The notes under the pieces were generated by a model. The model searched no databases, was not told where the DNA came from, and was given only the letters and a program-made list of their open reading frames with translations. Shown here one piece after another: positions 1 through 6,535 of a stretch of DNA of 7,335 bases (within the stretch, counting starts at the first letter, position 1; each line of letters opens with the position of its first letter). This DNA is from Clostridia bacterium. GTDB lineage: Bacteria; Bacillota_A; Clostridia; Christensenellales; Borkfalkiaceae. A program made the translations under genes and the position numbers. The stretch covers positions 1 to 7,335 of the forward strand of contig JAFWAM010000157.1 of NCBI GenBank assembly GCA_017507595.1, written 5' to 3'.

Positions 1-2
1 GA

Positions 3-1346
3 TCACCCTTGAAGGGATTCTTCATTTAGCCCCCTTACGATACGGCGGAATTCTTCGCCACGCTCCCGATAATCCTTAAAGGCGTCAAAGCTGGCCGCCG
101 CCGGCGACAGTATGACGTTGCCACCCGACCTTACCTTGGCGGTGGCAAGATGGACGGCTTCTTGCAGGTCGTCGGCGCAGATAATATTGGTAAAGCCTGC
201 CTTCAAGGCCGCGGCAAGCATGACGGCCTTGGTCTTGCCAAGCAGGACGGCACAAAGGTCGGGGCGGCACTTTAAGGCTTTGAACATGTCGGTATAGTCC
301 TGCCCCTTGGATACGCCACCCAAAATTACGGCGGTGGGACCTGAAAAGCCCTCGATACACTTAACGGCTGAGTCCACGTTGGTCGCCTTTGAATCGTTGA
401 CGTAATTTACGTTACCGACGGTCATTACCCGTTCTATCCTGTGAGGGACGCCCGAAAAGGCTGAAAGGCCTTCTTCTATCACCCCTTCAGTCAGGCCCAA
501 AAGGCGGGCGGTCAAAACGGCCGCAAGACAGTTTGACAGATTGTGCCTGCCCGCTAAGGAGAAAGCGTCCACCGGGCATATCTTATTGCCGAAGCAATAA
601 ATATATCCGCCCTCCACGTAGGCGCCGTCCACCCTTTCATCAATGGAAAACCAGGCCTTTTTGCATTTCAGGTCAAAGCCGATCTCCCTGACGGCGGGGT
701 CGTCGTAGTTTAAAACGGCCCACTCTGACCCCCTCATATTGGAAAATATCCTGCCCTTTAAAAAGCGGTAATTATCCAACGTGTAATGGCGGTCAAGATG
801 GTCCTCCGTTACGTTGAGAAGGACGCCGATATGTGGGGTAAACGTGCGAAGGGTTTCAGCCTGAAAGGAGGATACCTCGATTACGGCAATATCCCCATGG
901 CCCATTTCAAGGACGGCGCCCGAAAGGGGCGTGCCCACGTTGCCAAGAAGCCTTGAAGGCTCCCCTCCCTTTAAAAGCAGGGTATGTATAAGGGTTGCCG
1001 TGGTGGTTTTGCCATTGGTCCCCGTAACGGCCACCGACGGACATTTTAAAAGGATGGAAGCAAGCTCCAGCTCGCCCAAAATAAGGCACCCGCCCGCCTT
1101 GGCGGAAACAAGGTTTTTATTGTCGATGGGAACGCCGGGGCTTACCACCACCACCGATGAAGGAGAAAACTCCTCAAGCAAAATACAGCCTTCGGCAATG
1201 AGGGCTTGGACCTCCGGCCGCAAACAGGCCTCCTTTGAGTCGTCAAAAAGGCTTACTCTTCCCCCAAGGGAAAGAATAAGCCTTGCGCTTGCAATGCCGC
1301 TTACCGACAAGCCGTAAACCAAAAAATCTTCGCCTTTAATTCTCAT
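3..1346 (-). CDS. murD: UDP-N-acetylmuramoyl-L-alanine--D-glutamate ligase MurD
   Basis: MurD is a cytoplasmic ATP-dependent ligase that adds D-Glu to UDP-MurNAc-L-Ala, the step before MurE. The 447-residue protein has normal length and all three domains. The N-terminal uridine-binding fold shows GLSVSGIA (12-19) and VVSPGVP (67-73). The ATPase domain has the P-loop TGTNGKTT (108-115), EVSSFQ (157-162), NVTEDHLDRH (178-187) and K197 as the likely carbamoylated lysine. HNLSN (268-272) closes the central domain, and the C-terminal domain has NDSKATN (317-323), GGVSKGQDY (343-351) and LSPAAASFDAFKDY (413-426). No key residue appears lost. ATG 1346 has GAGG six bases upstream (1353-1356), a good site. 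The stop is TGA at 5-3, so the gene is complete but the next gene lies outside the window. It follows the -1 frame end of mraY by 18 bases and is probably in the same operon. Confidence 0.97.
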   Translation of the reverse strand: MRIKGEDFLVYGLSVSGIASARLILSLGGRVSLFDDSKEACLRPEVQALIAEGCILLEEFSPSSVVVVSPGVPIDNKNLVSAKAGGCLILGELELASILLKCPSVAVTGTNGKTTTATLIHTLLLKGGEPSRLLGNVGTPLSGAVLEMGHGDIAVIEVSSFQAETLRTFTPHIGVLLNVTEDHLDRHYTLDNYRFLKGRIFSNMRGSEWAVLNYDDPAVREIGFDLKCKKAWFSIDERVDGAYVEGGYIYCFGNKICPVDAFSLAGRHNLSNCLAAVLTARLLGLTEGVIEEGLSAFSGVPHRIERVMTVGNVNYVNDSKATNVDSAVKCIEGFSGPTAVILGGVSKGQDYTDMFKALKCRPDLCAVLLGKTKAVMLAAALKAGFTNIICADDLQEAVHLATAKVRSGGNVILSPAAASFDAFKDYRERGEEFRRIVRGLNEESLQG

Positions 1347-1357
1347 AATATACCTCG

Positions 1358-1378
1358 AAAAAAGCTACGGTAGGTAGC
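1358..1378 (-). terminator. Short hairpin with T6 at the mraY-murD junction (weak)
   Basis: On the minus strand GCTAC (1378-1374) and GTAGC (1368-1364) form a 5-bp stem with a five-base loop, followed directly by six Ts (1363-1358). It overlaps the last codons of the -1 frame mraY tail and immediately precedes the murD Shine-Dalgarno. The stem is short for a terminator; it may be a weak attenuator or chance. Confidence 0.25.
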
Positions 1379-1484
1379 GTAATAGGGACAGGAGGCCCCC
1401 AAGAAGGGTCACCAGCGTATAAAGGTAAACGATCTTGCTTTCCGCATGGCCCCTCATTTGAAAATGGTGATGAAGGGGCGCCAT
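1365..1484 (-). other. mraY C-terminal segment in the -1 frame
   Basis: These 40 codons, including the TAG stop, continue the MraY protein after the break. They encode MAPLHHHF, matching the conserved M-(A/S)-P-(L/I)-HHH block, then a polar stretch with RGHAESK and a last hydrophobic segment ending LLRYLP. No start codon with a Shine-Dalgarno supports separate translation; the ATG at 1484 is simply the conserved Met of the motif. The absence of stops and the kept motif show that the frame has not decayed. Confidence 0.88.
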
Positions 1485-2350
1485 AGGAAAATACGCTTTC
1501 CCGTCCGCTTATAGTATATTACCTGAAGTATGACCGATATGCCCGAAAGAACGAACATTATGCCGACAATGGGTACGTAAAGGGCGTTTCCGCTGAATAT
1601 CATAAGAGCGGCAAGAATCCCGCCAAGGGCAAGTGAGCCCGTATCCCCCATAAAGACCGAGGCCCTTGGAAAGTTGAATATCAAAAACCCCGACAGGGCT
1701 CCCCACAAAATGATCGCAAGGGCCGCCATTGACAAAAAGCCGTTGCCGTCTTGGTAGCGTTCGGGGAATTTTGCCGTCTGCAAAAAAATGAGGGCCGCAA
1801 CTGAAAAGAGGTTGACAGAGCTTACGCTTGCAGACAGCCCGTCAAGGCCGTCGGTAAGGTTGACGCAGTTGGTCATTGCGATAAAAACGAAAGCGGAAAG
1901 CGGAATAAACCACACCCCTAAATCAACAAGCCTGTCCGTAAAGGGAAGGTATACAAAGGTCGTGCCCATACGGTAGCAAAAGATGGATGACGACACGGCA
2001 ACCACCGTCTGAAAGATGATCTTTTGCCATGGAGAAAGGCCTTCGTTACGGCTTAAACGGATCTTTATAAAGTCGTCAAGAAAGCCTATTGCGCCGTAGG
2101 ATAAAAATATGAGGACGCAGGCGGTGGAAAGCACACTGCCCCTGACAAAGCAAAAATAAATGGCGGCCGTGACTAAAATAAAGGGTACGCCGCCCATGGT
2201 TGGCGTACCCGCCTTTTTTTTGTGGTCCGTTACGTATTCAAGTATTTGCTGTCTTGCCTTAAGCCTTTTCATAAGGGGTATATACGCCCCCGTAAGTGCG
2301 CCCGTCAATATAAGGGCACCTATCCACAAAATTACCCGATCAGCTGTCAT
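1365..2350 (-). CDS. mraY: Phospho-MurNAc-pentapeptide transferase MraY, broken by a frameshift near the C-terminus
   Basis: MraY is a polytopic membrane enzyme that transfers phospho-MurNAc-pentapeptide from UDP to undecaprenyl phosphate, making lipid I. From the ATG at 2350 the open frame gives 298 residues ending at TGA 1456-1454. It holds GTPTMGG (48-54), the catalytic FLDDF (90-94, D92 and D93), NLTDGLDGL (164-172) and VFMGDTGSLALGG (232-244, D236), with many hydrophobic helices. The frame then reads RIFLWRPFITIF and stops, missing the family's HHH motif and last helix. In the -1 frame from 1484 the DNA encodes 39 more residues beginning MAPLHHHFQMRGHAE, followed by a hydrophobic helix and TAG at 1367-1365. 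Joined at L289, the protein is 328 residues, close to B. subtilis MraY (324), and ends 18 bases before murD. So one base appears missing at about 1484-1487, or translation shifts -1 there. Sequencing error, recent mutation and recoding remain open. If the break is real and unrepaired, the product probably lacks activity. Confidence 0.93.
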
Positions 2351-3818
2351 CGTTCTCCTTTTGGCCCCCACCGTGGGAGCTTATGTAAGATAAGACCTCC
2401 TCCCGATCGGAAAGCCTTTCACGGACGCCTGAAACTTCCTGATAGTCCTCACTGCCCTTGCCTGCAATAAGCAGGCTGTCGCCCGGCCTTAGCATACCCA
2501 TTGCGAAAGATATGGCGCCGCGCCTGTCAACTATCTTGACGTAATTTTTGGTAACGGGACGAAGGCCAAGCTCTATCTCCCGCATGATATACTCAGGGTT
2601 TTCATCCCTGGGATTGTCGGTGGTGAGGATGACAAGATCCGCAACGTCCCCTGCTATCCTGCCCATAACGGGTCTTTTTTGCTTGTCCCTGTTGCCACCG
2701 CACCCAAACAGGCAGAAGGTCCTGCCAACCGTGGTTGACGACACGAAGGAAAGACTTTTATTGAGCCCGTCGGGGGTATGGGCGTAATCGACGAAAATAT
2801 TGGCGCCCTTAAAGGTTGCGACCCTTTCCATACGGCCGGGAACGGTTTGCGCCATGGACAGGGCCTTTACCGCAAGGTCGGGCTTTATCCCCAGCAAAAA
2901 GAGGGTTGCCGCCGCCCCAAGGAGGTTGTAGGCGTTGAACTCGCCCAAAAGCTTGCTTTTGACGTTGTAGACCATATCAAACATATTTATGACGAACTCT
3001 ATCCCCGACTGGCTTTCCTCCAGGTTGACGGCAAAGACGTCCGACGGAGAATATATGCCGTAGGAAACTGTTTTTTTAGGGCTTTCGGCGTAAATTTCAC
3101 GGCCTAAGGGGTCGTCGCAGTTGACCACGAAAAATCTGACGGAGCCGTTAAAGGCCGACTTTTTCACACTTCTGTATGAAGTGAAATCGGAAAAATAATC
3201 CAGATGGTCGTGGGTGCAATTGGTAAAAACTAAAATCTCAAAGGAAATGGCGGCACACTTTTTAAGCCAGATGGCGTGGGCGGAAAGCTCCATTACGACC
3301 ACCTCTATCCCCTCGCTTAAAAATTGGGAAAGAAGGGAAAAAAGCTCCCACGGGTCGGGGGTGGTAAGAGAGCTTGGAAGGGTTTTCGTCGCCGTCTTTA
3401 CCCCAAGGGTGCCGATAAGGGCGGCTTTTTTTCCGCTTTCAAGAAGGGCGCTGTATATGAGGTGGGAAACGCTTGTTTTGCCGTTGGTGCCCACCACGCC
3501 TATTATTTTAAGACCTCGCTGGGGATTGCCGTGAAGGGCGGCGCTCATAAGCGAATAGCAAAGCCTTGGGTCGGGCGTGATTATCTGCGGAAGATCAAGG
3601 CGGGGGTCAAATACCTGACTTACTACGGCCGCCGCGCCATTTTTTGCGGCCCTTTCCTTAAAGGCGTTGCCGTCGTGATTGGAGCCCTTAAGGGCCACGT
3701 ATATATCCCCTTCCTCAATTAAATTTGCATTGTTTTTTATTGATCTGACGTCCACGTCCGCCTCATTTTTATAAAGGGTGCAGCCGGGACAGGTCTTTAA
3801 AAGTTCACTGATTTTCAT
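2340..3818 (-). CDS. murE: UDP-MurNAc-tripeptide synthetase MurE, predicted meso-DAP-adding
   Basis: MurE is a cytoplasmic ATP-dependent ligase that adds the third residue to UDP-MurNAc-L-Ala-D-Glu. The 492-residue length is normal. The N-terminal uridine-binding domain includes GDIYVALKG (37-45). The central ATPase domain has the P-loop GTNGKT (110-115), TTPDP (152-156), MELSAHA (176-182), HDHLDY (203-208) and K219 as the likely carbamoylated lysine. The C-terminal domain has DYAHTPDGL (344-352), GCGGNRDKQKRP (372-383), DNPR (401-404) and GKGSE (453-457). DNPR plus the Gly and Glu of GKGxE match the meso-DAP contacts known from E. coli MurE, so meso-DAP rather than Lys is predicted. Several usually invariant positions differ: the N-terminal DSR is NAN, SSH is SAH, TRDHLD is THDHLD and GKGHE is GKGSE. 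ATG 3818 has AAAAAGG five bases upstream. Its end overlaps mraY by 11 bases, indicating translational coupling; the PBP gene ends 32 bases before it. Confidence 0.95.
   Translation of the reverse strand: MKISELLKTCPGCTLYKNEADVDVRSIKNNANLIEEGDIYVALKGSNHDGNAFKERAAKNGAAAVVSQVFDPRLDLPQIITPDPRLCYSLMSAALHGNPQRGLKIIGVVGTNGKTSVSHLIYSALLESGKKAALIGTLGVKTATKTLPSSLTTPDPWELFSLLSQFLSEGIEVVVMELSAHAIWLKKCAAISFEILVFTNCTHDHLDYFSDFTSYRSVKKSAFNGSVRFFVVNCDDPLGREIYAESPKKTVSYGIYSPSDVFAVNLEESQSGIEFVINMFDMVYNVKSKLLGEFNAYNLLGAAATLFLLGIKPDLAVKALSMAQTVPGRMERVATFKGANIFVDYAHTPDGLNKSLSFVSSTTVGRTFCLFGCGGNRDKQKRPVMGRIAGDVADLVILTTDNPRDENPEYIMREIELGLRPVTKNYVKIVDRRGAISFAMGMLRPGDSLLIAGKGSEDYQEVSGVRERLSDREEVLSYISSHGGGQKENDDS
2355..2362 (-). 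promoter_or_regulatory. mraY Shine-Dalgarno inside the end of murE
   Basis: AAAAGGAG on the minus strand lies four bases before the ATG at 2350 and inside the last murE codons. It decides the mraY start: the in-frame GTG at 2371 lies upstream of this site and has no comparable one. Confidence 0.75.
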
Positions 3819-3850
3819 AATAGCCTTTTTATTGATTTAAACTTGGATTT

Positions 3851-5635
3851 TTAAACATCTTTTGTTTTTTCCATACCGGTAAGGTCTATTATCTTCTGAA
3901 AAATTTCGCCGACGATGGGCGCGGCTACGGTGGAGCCGTAAATACCGCCGACAGGCTCGTCAACGATGGCAAGGCAAAGGTATTTTGGGGCGTTTGCGGG
4001 GAAAAATCCAATAAAGGACATTACGTTTTTGCCCTGACATATTGCCCCGTCTTTAAACTTTTGGGCAGTACCCGTTTTGCCCGCCACCCGATAGCCCTCG
4101 ATATACGCCGCCTTGCCGCCGCCCTCCGACACGACGCTTTCAAGGTAAGAGGCGATCTTGAGAGAGGCTGCCTTGCTTATTACCCCCTTTTTTACCGTCT
4201 GAGGGAAGACTTCTATCGTTTTGCCGCCGGGGGCCTCAACGTGGCTGACGATCTGTGGCGAAAAATAATTGCCGCCGTTTACCGCCGCGCATACTGCCGC
4301 CGCCAGCTGGATCGGGGTGACGGCAATGCTTTGACCGAAGGCTATCCTGGCAAGATCACCTTCCTTTACGGCGCCCACGGGTATGAGGAGGCCAGAGGCC
4401 TCTCCCCCAAAGTCTATGCCCGTTTTTTTGCCAAAGCCAAAGGCGGTGAGGTAACTGTAAAAGGTTTCCTTACCAAGGGAAAGGGCAAGATCGGTAAAGC
4501 AAGGGTTACAGCTGGTGGCAAGGGCTTCACGCAAGGTCTGATTGGCGTGCTTGCCGTTTTTGTGGTCGGACCAGCACTTTATCCTGCCACCGGCTACCTC
4601 ACGATATCTTGAGGAGGGAAAGACGTAGCCCTCGCCCTTGGCGGCAGGGTTGCCCTTTAAGGACTCCTCAATATTGGCGACTGAGGTTATTATTTTGAAG
4701 GTGGAGCCGGGCTCGTAGCTGTCACAGACCACAGGATTGCGGGTAAGGGCGTTTAAAAGGTCCATATCGTCCCTCGGGATAGCGTTAAGATCGTAGGATG
4801 GCAGGGTCGCCATGGCAAGGACCTTGCCCGTTGATGGGTCCATGACTACGGCAGAGGCGCTTTTGGGCGAATACTTATCAACGGCGCGCATAAGGGAGCT
4901 TTCAACTATCTTTTGCACGTCCACGTCGATATTGGTAACCACGTTAAGACCGTCCGTTGCCTTGACGAAGGATGGAGATTTACCCGACAGATCCTTGCCG
5001 GTCAGGTCGGACTCGTATAAAAACTCCCCATCGATACCCTTAAGGTATTTATCGAAAAGCTTTTCAAGGCCCGAGGTCCCTGCGCCGTCCACGTTGGTAA
5101 AGCCCAGGACCTGGCACAAAAGACTGCCGTAGGGGTATACCCTGCCCCCGTCAAGGGAGTAGTAGACCCCGTCAAGATCGGTTTCCTTAAGCTTTAAAAT
5201 TTCAAGGCGGGTGGCGCGGCGCTTTACTGTAATTTCCGACAGGTTTTTGGACATTTTTTTCAGAAGATCCTCTTTATTTAGGCCGAAGATCCCGCTCAAA
5301 GCAGAGGCGACCTTATCCCTGTCTGTGACGCATCTTGGGCGGATAAATACCGAATAGGCCTCACTTGTGGCCGCAAGGATACGGCCCTTGCCGTCCAGTA
5401 TCTGTCCGCGGACGGCTTTGATGGGGAGCTCCCTTGTCCACTGGTCCACGGCCTTTTCGGTCAAAGTCCTTGACCATATGACTTCAACGTAAAAAAGCCT
5501 TGCTATAATAAGAAAAAAAATTAAGGCTACCGCCACAAAAAATGCCAGTAACCTCTTTCGCAAAACCGTTATTGAAAAGCTTTTGATAAATCCCCCTTTA
5601 AAACGTCCGAAGGACAAAAAAAAGGTTATTTGCAA
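3851..5635 (-). CDS. ftsI: Class B penicillin-binding protein (FtsI/SpoVD-type septal transpeptidase)
   Basis: This is a membrane-anchored DD-transpeptidase that cross-links peptidoglycan peptides outside the membrane. In the 594-residue frame from the TTG at 5635, one transmembrane helix (about 28-48) follows a basic RKR, then the PBP dimer region with RGQILDGKGRILA (76-88; the usual Asp-Arg is Asp-Gly here), then the catalytic domain. SxxK is S311-T-F-K314 in YEPGSTFK, SxN is S375-C-N377, and KTG is K520-T-G522 in GKTGTAQ, so it should be active and bind beta-lactams. The protein ends after the transpeptidase domain without PASTA repeats, so it is closer in layout to E. coli FtsI (588 residues) than to PasTA-bearing B. 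subtilis PBP2B or SpoVD. Its place after the FtsL-like gene supports a divisome role, but a sporulation paralogue cannot be excluded. The start is uncertain: TTG 5635 lies inside a terminator-like hairpin, and the only good Shine-Dalgarno precedes an ATC at 5587. Confidence 0.93.
   Translation of the reverse strand: MQITFFLSFGRFKGGFIKSFSITVLRKRLLAFFVAVALIFFLIIARLFYVEVIWSRTLTEKAVDQWTRELPIKAVRGQILDGKGRILAATSEAYSVFIRPRCVTDRDKVASALSGIFGLNKEDLLKKMSKNLSEITVKRRATRLEILKLKETDLDGVYYSLDGGRVYPYGSLLCQVLGFTNVDGAGTSGLEKLFDKYLKGIDGEFLYESDLTGKDLSGKSPSFVKATDGLNVVTNIDVDVQKIVESSLMRAVDKYSPKSASAVVMDPSTGKVLAMATLPSYDLNAIPRDDMDLLNALTRNPVVCDSYEPGSTFKIITSVANIEESLKGNPAAKGEGYVFPSSRYREVAGGRIKCWSDHKNGKHANQTLREALATSCNPCFTDLALSLGKETFYSYLTAFGFGKKTGIDFGGEASGLLIPVGAVKEGDLARIAFGQSIAVTPIQLAAAVCAAVNGGNYFSPQIVSHVEAPGGKTIEVFPQTVKKGVISKAASLKIASYLESVVSEGGGKAAYIEGYRVAGKTGTAQKFKDGAICQGKNVMSFIGFFPANAPKYLCLAIVDEPVGGIYGSTVAAPIVGEIFQKIIDLTGMEKTKDV
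5591..5600 (-). promoter_or_regulatory. Likely Shine-Dalgarno of the PBP gene, upstream of an ATC codon
   Basis: The minus strand reads TAAAGGGGGA, the strongest purine-rich site near this gene. Three bases later comes ATC AAA AGC (from 5587), in frame with the PBP, where ATG AAA AGC would be a textbook start giving a short basic tail before the membrane helix. ATC is a very rare start codon, so this is either a non-canonical start or a G-to-C change or sequence error. The next in-frame start-type codon, TTG at 5563, is 28 bases away from the site. Confidence 0.45.
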
Positions 5636-5650
5636 AATCGCAGATAACCT
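5616..5650 (-). terminator. Terminator-like hairpin between ftsL and the PBP gene
   Basis: On the minus strand, AGGTTAT (5650-5644) pairs perfectly with ATAACCT (5629-5623). After one C-A mismatch, TGC pairs with GCA around a six-base loop GATTTT. The second arm runs straight into eight Ts (5623-5616), and A bases before the first arm can pair with that tract and lengthen the stem. This is the layout of an intrinsic terminator, starting 8 bases after the ftsL-like stop codon. The stem is AT-rich, so termination is probably partial, which would lower PBP and murE-murD expression relative to rsmH-ftsL. The function is inferred; the hairpin and T tract are seen directly. Confidence 0.6.
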
Positions 5651-5658
5651 CTTTGGTG

Positions 5659-6483
5659 TTAATTGTTAAGACCCTCTGCCTTGGTCATGCCAAGATCAGC
5701 TGCCTTCTGGTTGATTACCTCGTCGGATGAGAGGTACTTAAGCTCTGAATTGAGATTTTCAACCTCGACCTGGAGCTCCTTTATCTGATCTTCCTTCTGG
5801 GAAACGGTGGAGTTCATAGTCTTTAAGAGCCTTGTATTGAGTATGATAAGCGCAAATACGGTGATGACCACGAGGGCGTAAACCGCAATTAAGATCTTAC
5901 CCTTGGTGTTGATGGTGTACTTTTTGTCGAGGGCGGTTTCACCTTTTTTATGGAAATCCTCAAAGGGGTTTACCCTGTCGTCCACGTTGCTTGCAAACTG
6001 CATGGTGGAAACTGAAGGCGTTAAATCGTCCGTGGTGTAGTTCATTGCGTTGTGGCCGGGTGCGGCGTCAAAGCGCTCGCCCGGTCTTGAAGCATACCTC
6101 TGGCTTAAGTTCTGTGCCCTTTCAGCTTCGGTTGCGACATCGTCACGTGGATAATCCTGAACGGGTGCCTGATAACCCTGGCCATAGCCCTGACCATCGC
6201 TTTGGCGAGCGGGCTGCTGGGCATATAAGCTGTCTGCAAAGGTGGGCGCGCTTGTTACGGGTGCCTCACGGTAGGCAGGCTGGCTTTGCTGAACGGTATA
6301 TTCGTCCCTTGAAGGGGCTTGCTGATTTTGTAAGCTGTTGGCGGGACGGTCATAAAAGAACTGGCTTTCCAAGCTATCGGCAAAGCCTGAGGTCCTTTGA
6401 GTGTAGTCGTATCTATTTTGTGTCTCCGGCGTAGCATAACCGCGGCTATACTTTTGGGAGGAATTATCATATCTGTTATCCAT
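5659..6483 (-). CDS. ftsL: FtsL-like division protein with long disordered N-terminal extension
   Basis: This 274-residue protein is predicted to be a bitopic inner-membrane divisome protein of the FtsL/DivIC (septum formation initiator) kind. Residues 1 to about 190 are hydrophilic and rich in Gln, Tyr, Asp, Ser and Pro, with no sign of a folded domain; FADSL occurs twice (34-38 and 82-86). A short basic stretch (TKGK, 193-196) precedes one transmembrane helix at about 197-216, followed by a heptad-like coiled coil at about 218-252 and a short tail containing AADLGM, a common ending for this family. Known FtsL proteins are about 120 residues, so the N-terminal tail is an unusual addition. 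Position between rsmH and a class B PBP supports the call more than sequence does, since FtsL is poorly conserved. FtsL proteins bind DivIC/FtsB and help activate the septal transpeptidase. The ATG at 6483 is the first in frame, but its best Shine-Dalgarno is 16 bases upstream. DivIC-like or FtsB-like is an alternative name. Confidence 0.82.
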   Translation of the reverse strand: MDNRYDNSSQKYSRGYATPETQNRYDYTQRTSGFADSLESQFFYDRPANSLQNQQAPSRDEYTVQQSQPAYREAPVTSAPTFADSLYAQQPARQSDGQGYGQGYQAPVQDYPRDDVATEAERAQNLSQRYASRPGERFDAAPGHNAMNYTTDDLTPSVSTMQFASNVDDRVNPFEDFHKKGETALDKKYTINTKGKILIAVYALVVITVFALIILNTRLLKTMNSTVSQKEDQIKELQVEVENLNSELKYLSSDEVINQKAADLGMTKAEGLNN

Positions 6484-6499
6484 ACTAATATTATTTATG

Positions 6500-6505
6500 C
6501 TCCTC
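6500..6505 (-). promoter_or_regulatory. Shine-Dalgarno for the ftsL-like gene, widely spaced
   Basis: The minus strand reads GAGGAG here, a near-perfect anti-16S match, but 16 bases separate it from the ATG at 6483. In-frame codons between are ATA, AAT, AAT, ATT and AGT, so no ATG, GTG or TTG brings the spacing to the usual 5-9. The ATG is retained as the start. Confidence 0.5.
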
Positions 6506-6535
6506 GAAAAATATTCTTGCCAACCGAATTTTAGT

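Noticed and set aside
931..1317. 128-codon plus-strand open frame opposite murD
   Set aside because: It covers the MurD N-terminal half and P-loop on the other strand; no domain or ribosome binding site of its own was seen.
1484..1500. Classic programmed -1 frameshift heptamer in mraY
   Set aside because: T TTC CTA does not fit X XXY YYZ, because the A-site tRNA would re-pair poorly, and no clear downstream stimulator was seen. Recoding stays only as a less likely alternative in the findings.
2348..2371. Earlier mraY start at GTG 2371
   Set aside because: The AAAAGGAG site lies downstream of this GTG and four bases before ATG 2350, which also gives a normal N-terminus.
4061..4612. 183-codon plus-strand open frame opposite the PBP gene
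   Set aside because: It lies wholly opposite the PBP catalytic domain with its intact SxN and KTG motifs, is very basic and low in recognisable motifs, and is best explained as an antisense shadow frame.
5991..6434. 147-codon plus-strand open frame opposite the ftsL-like tail
   Set aside because: Its Arg-rich composition follows from the repetitive Gln/Tyr/Pro coding on the minus strand; no independent support.
6484..6535. Possible promoter (TTGGCA with an AT-rich -10) or an AT-only hairpin in the rsmH-ftsL gap
   Set aside because: The -10 candidates overlap the region between Shine-Dalgarno and start codon, so a transcript would begin after the ribosome binding site. The hairpin would need a bulge and has almost no GC pairs.
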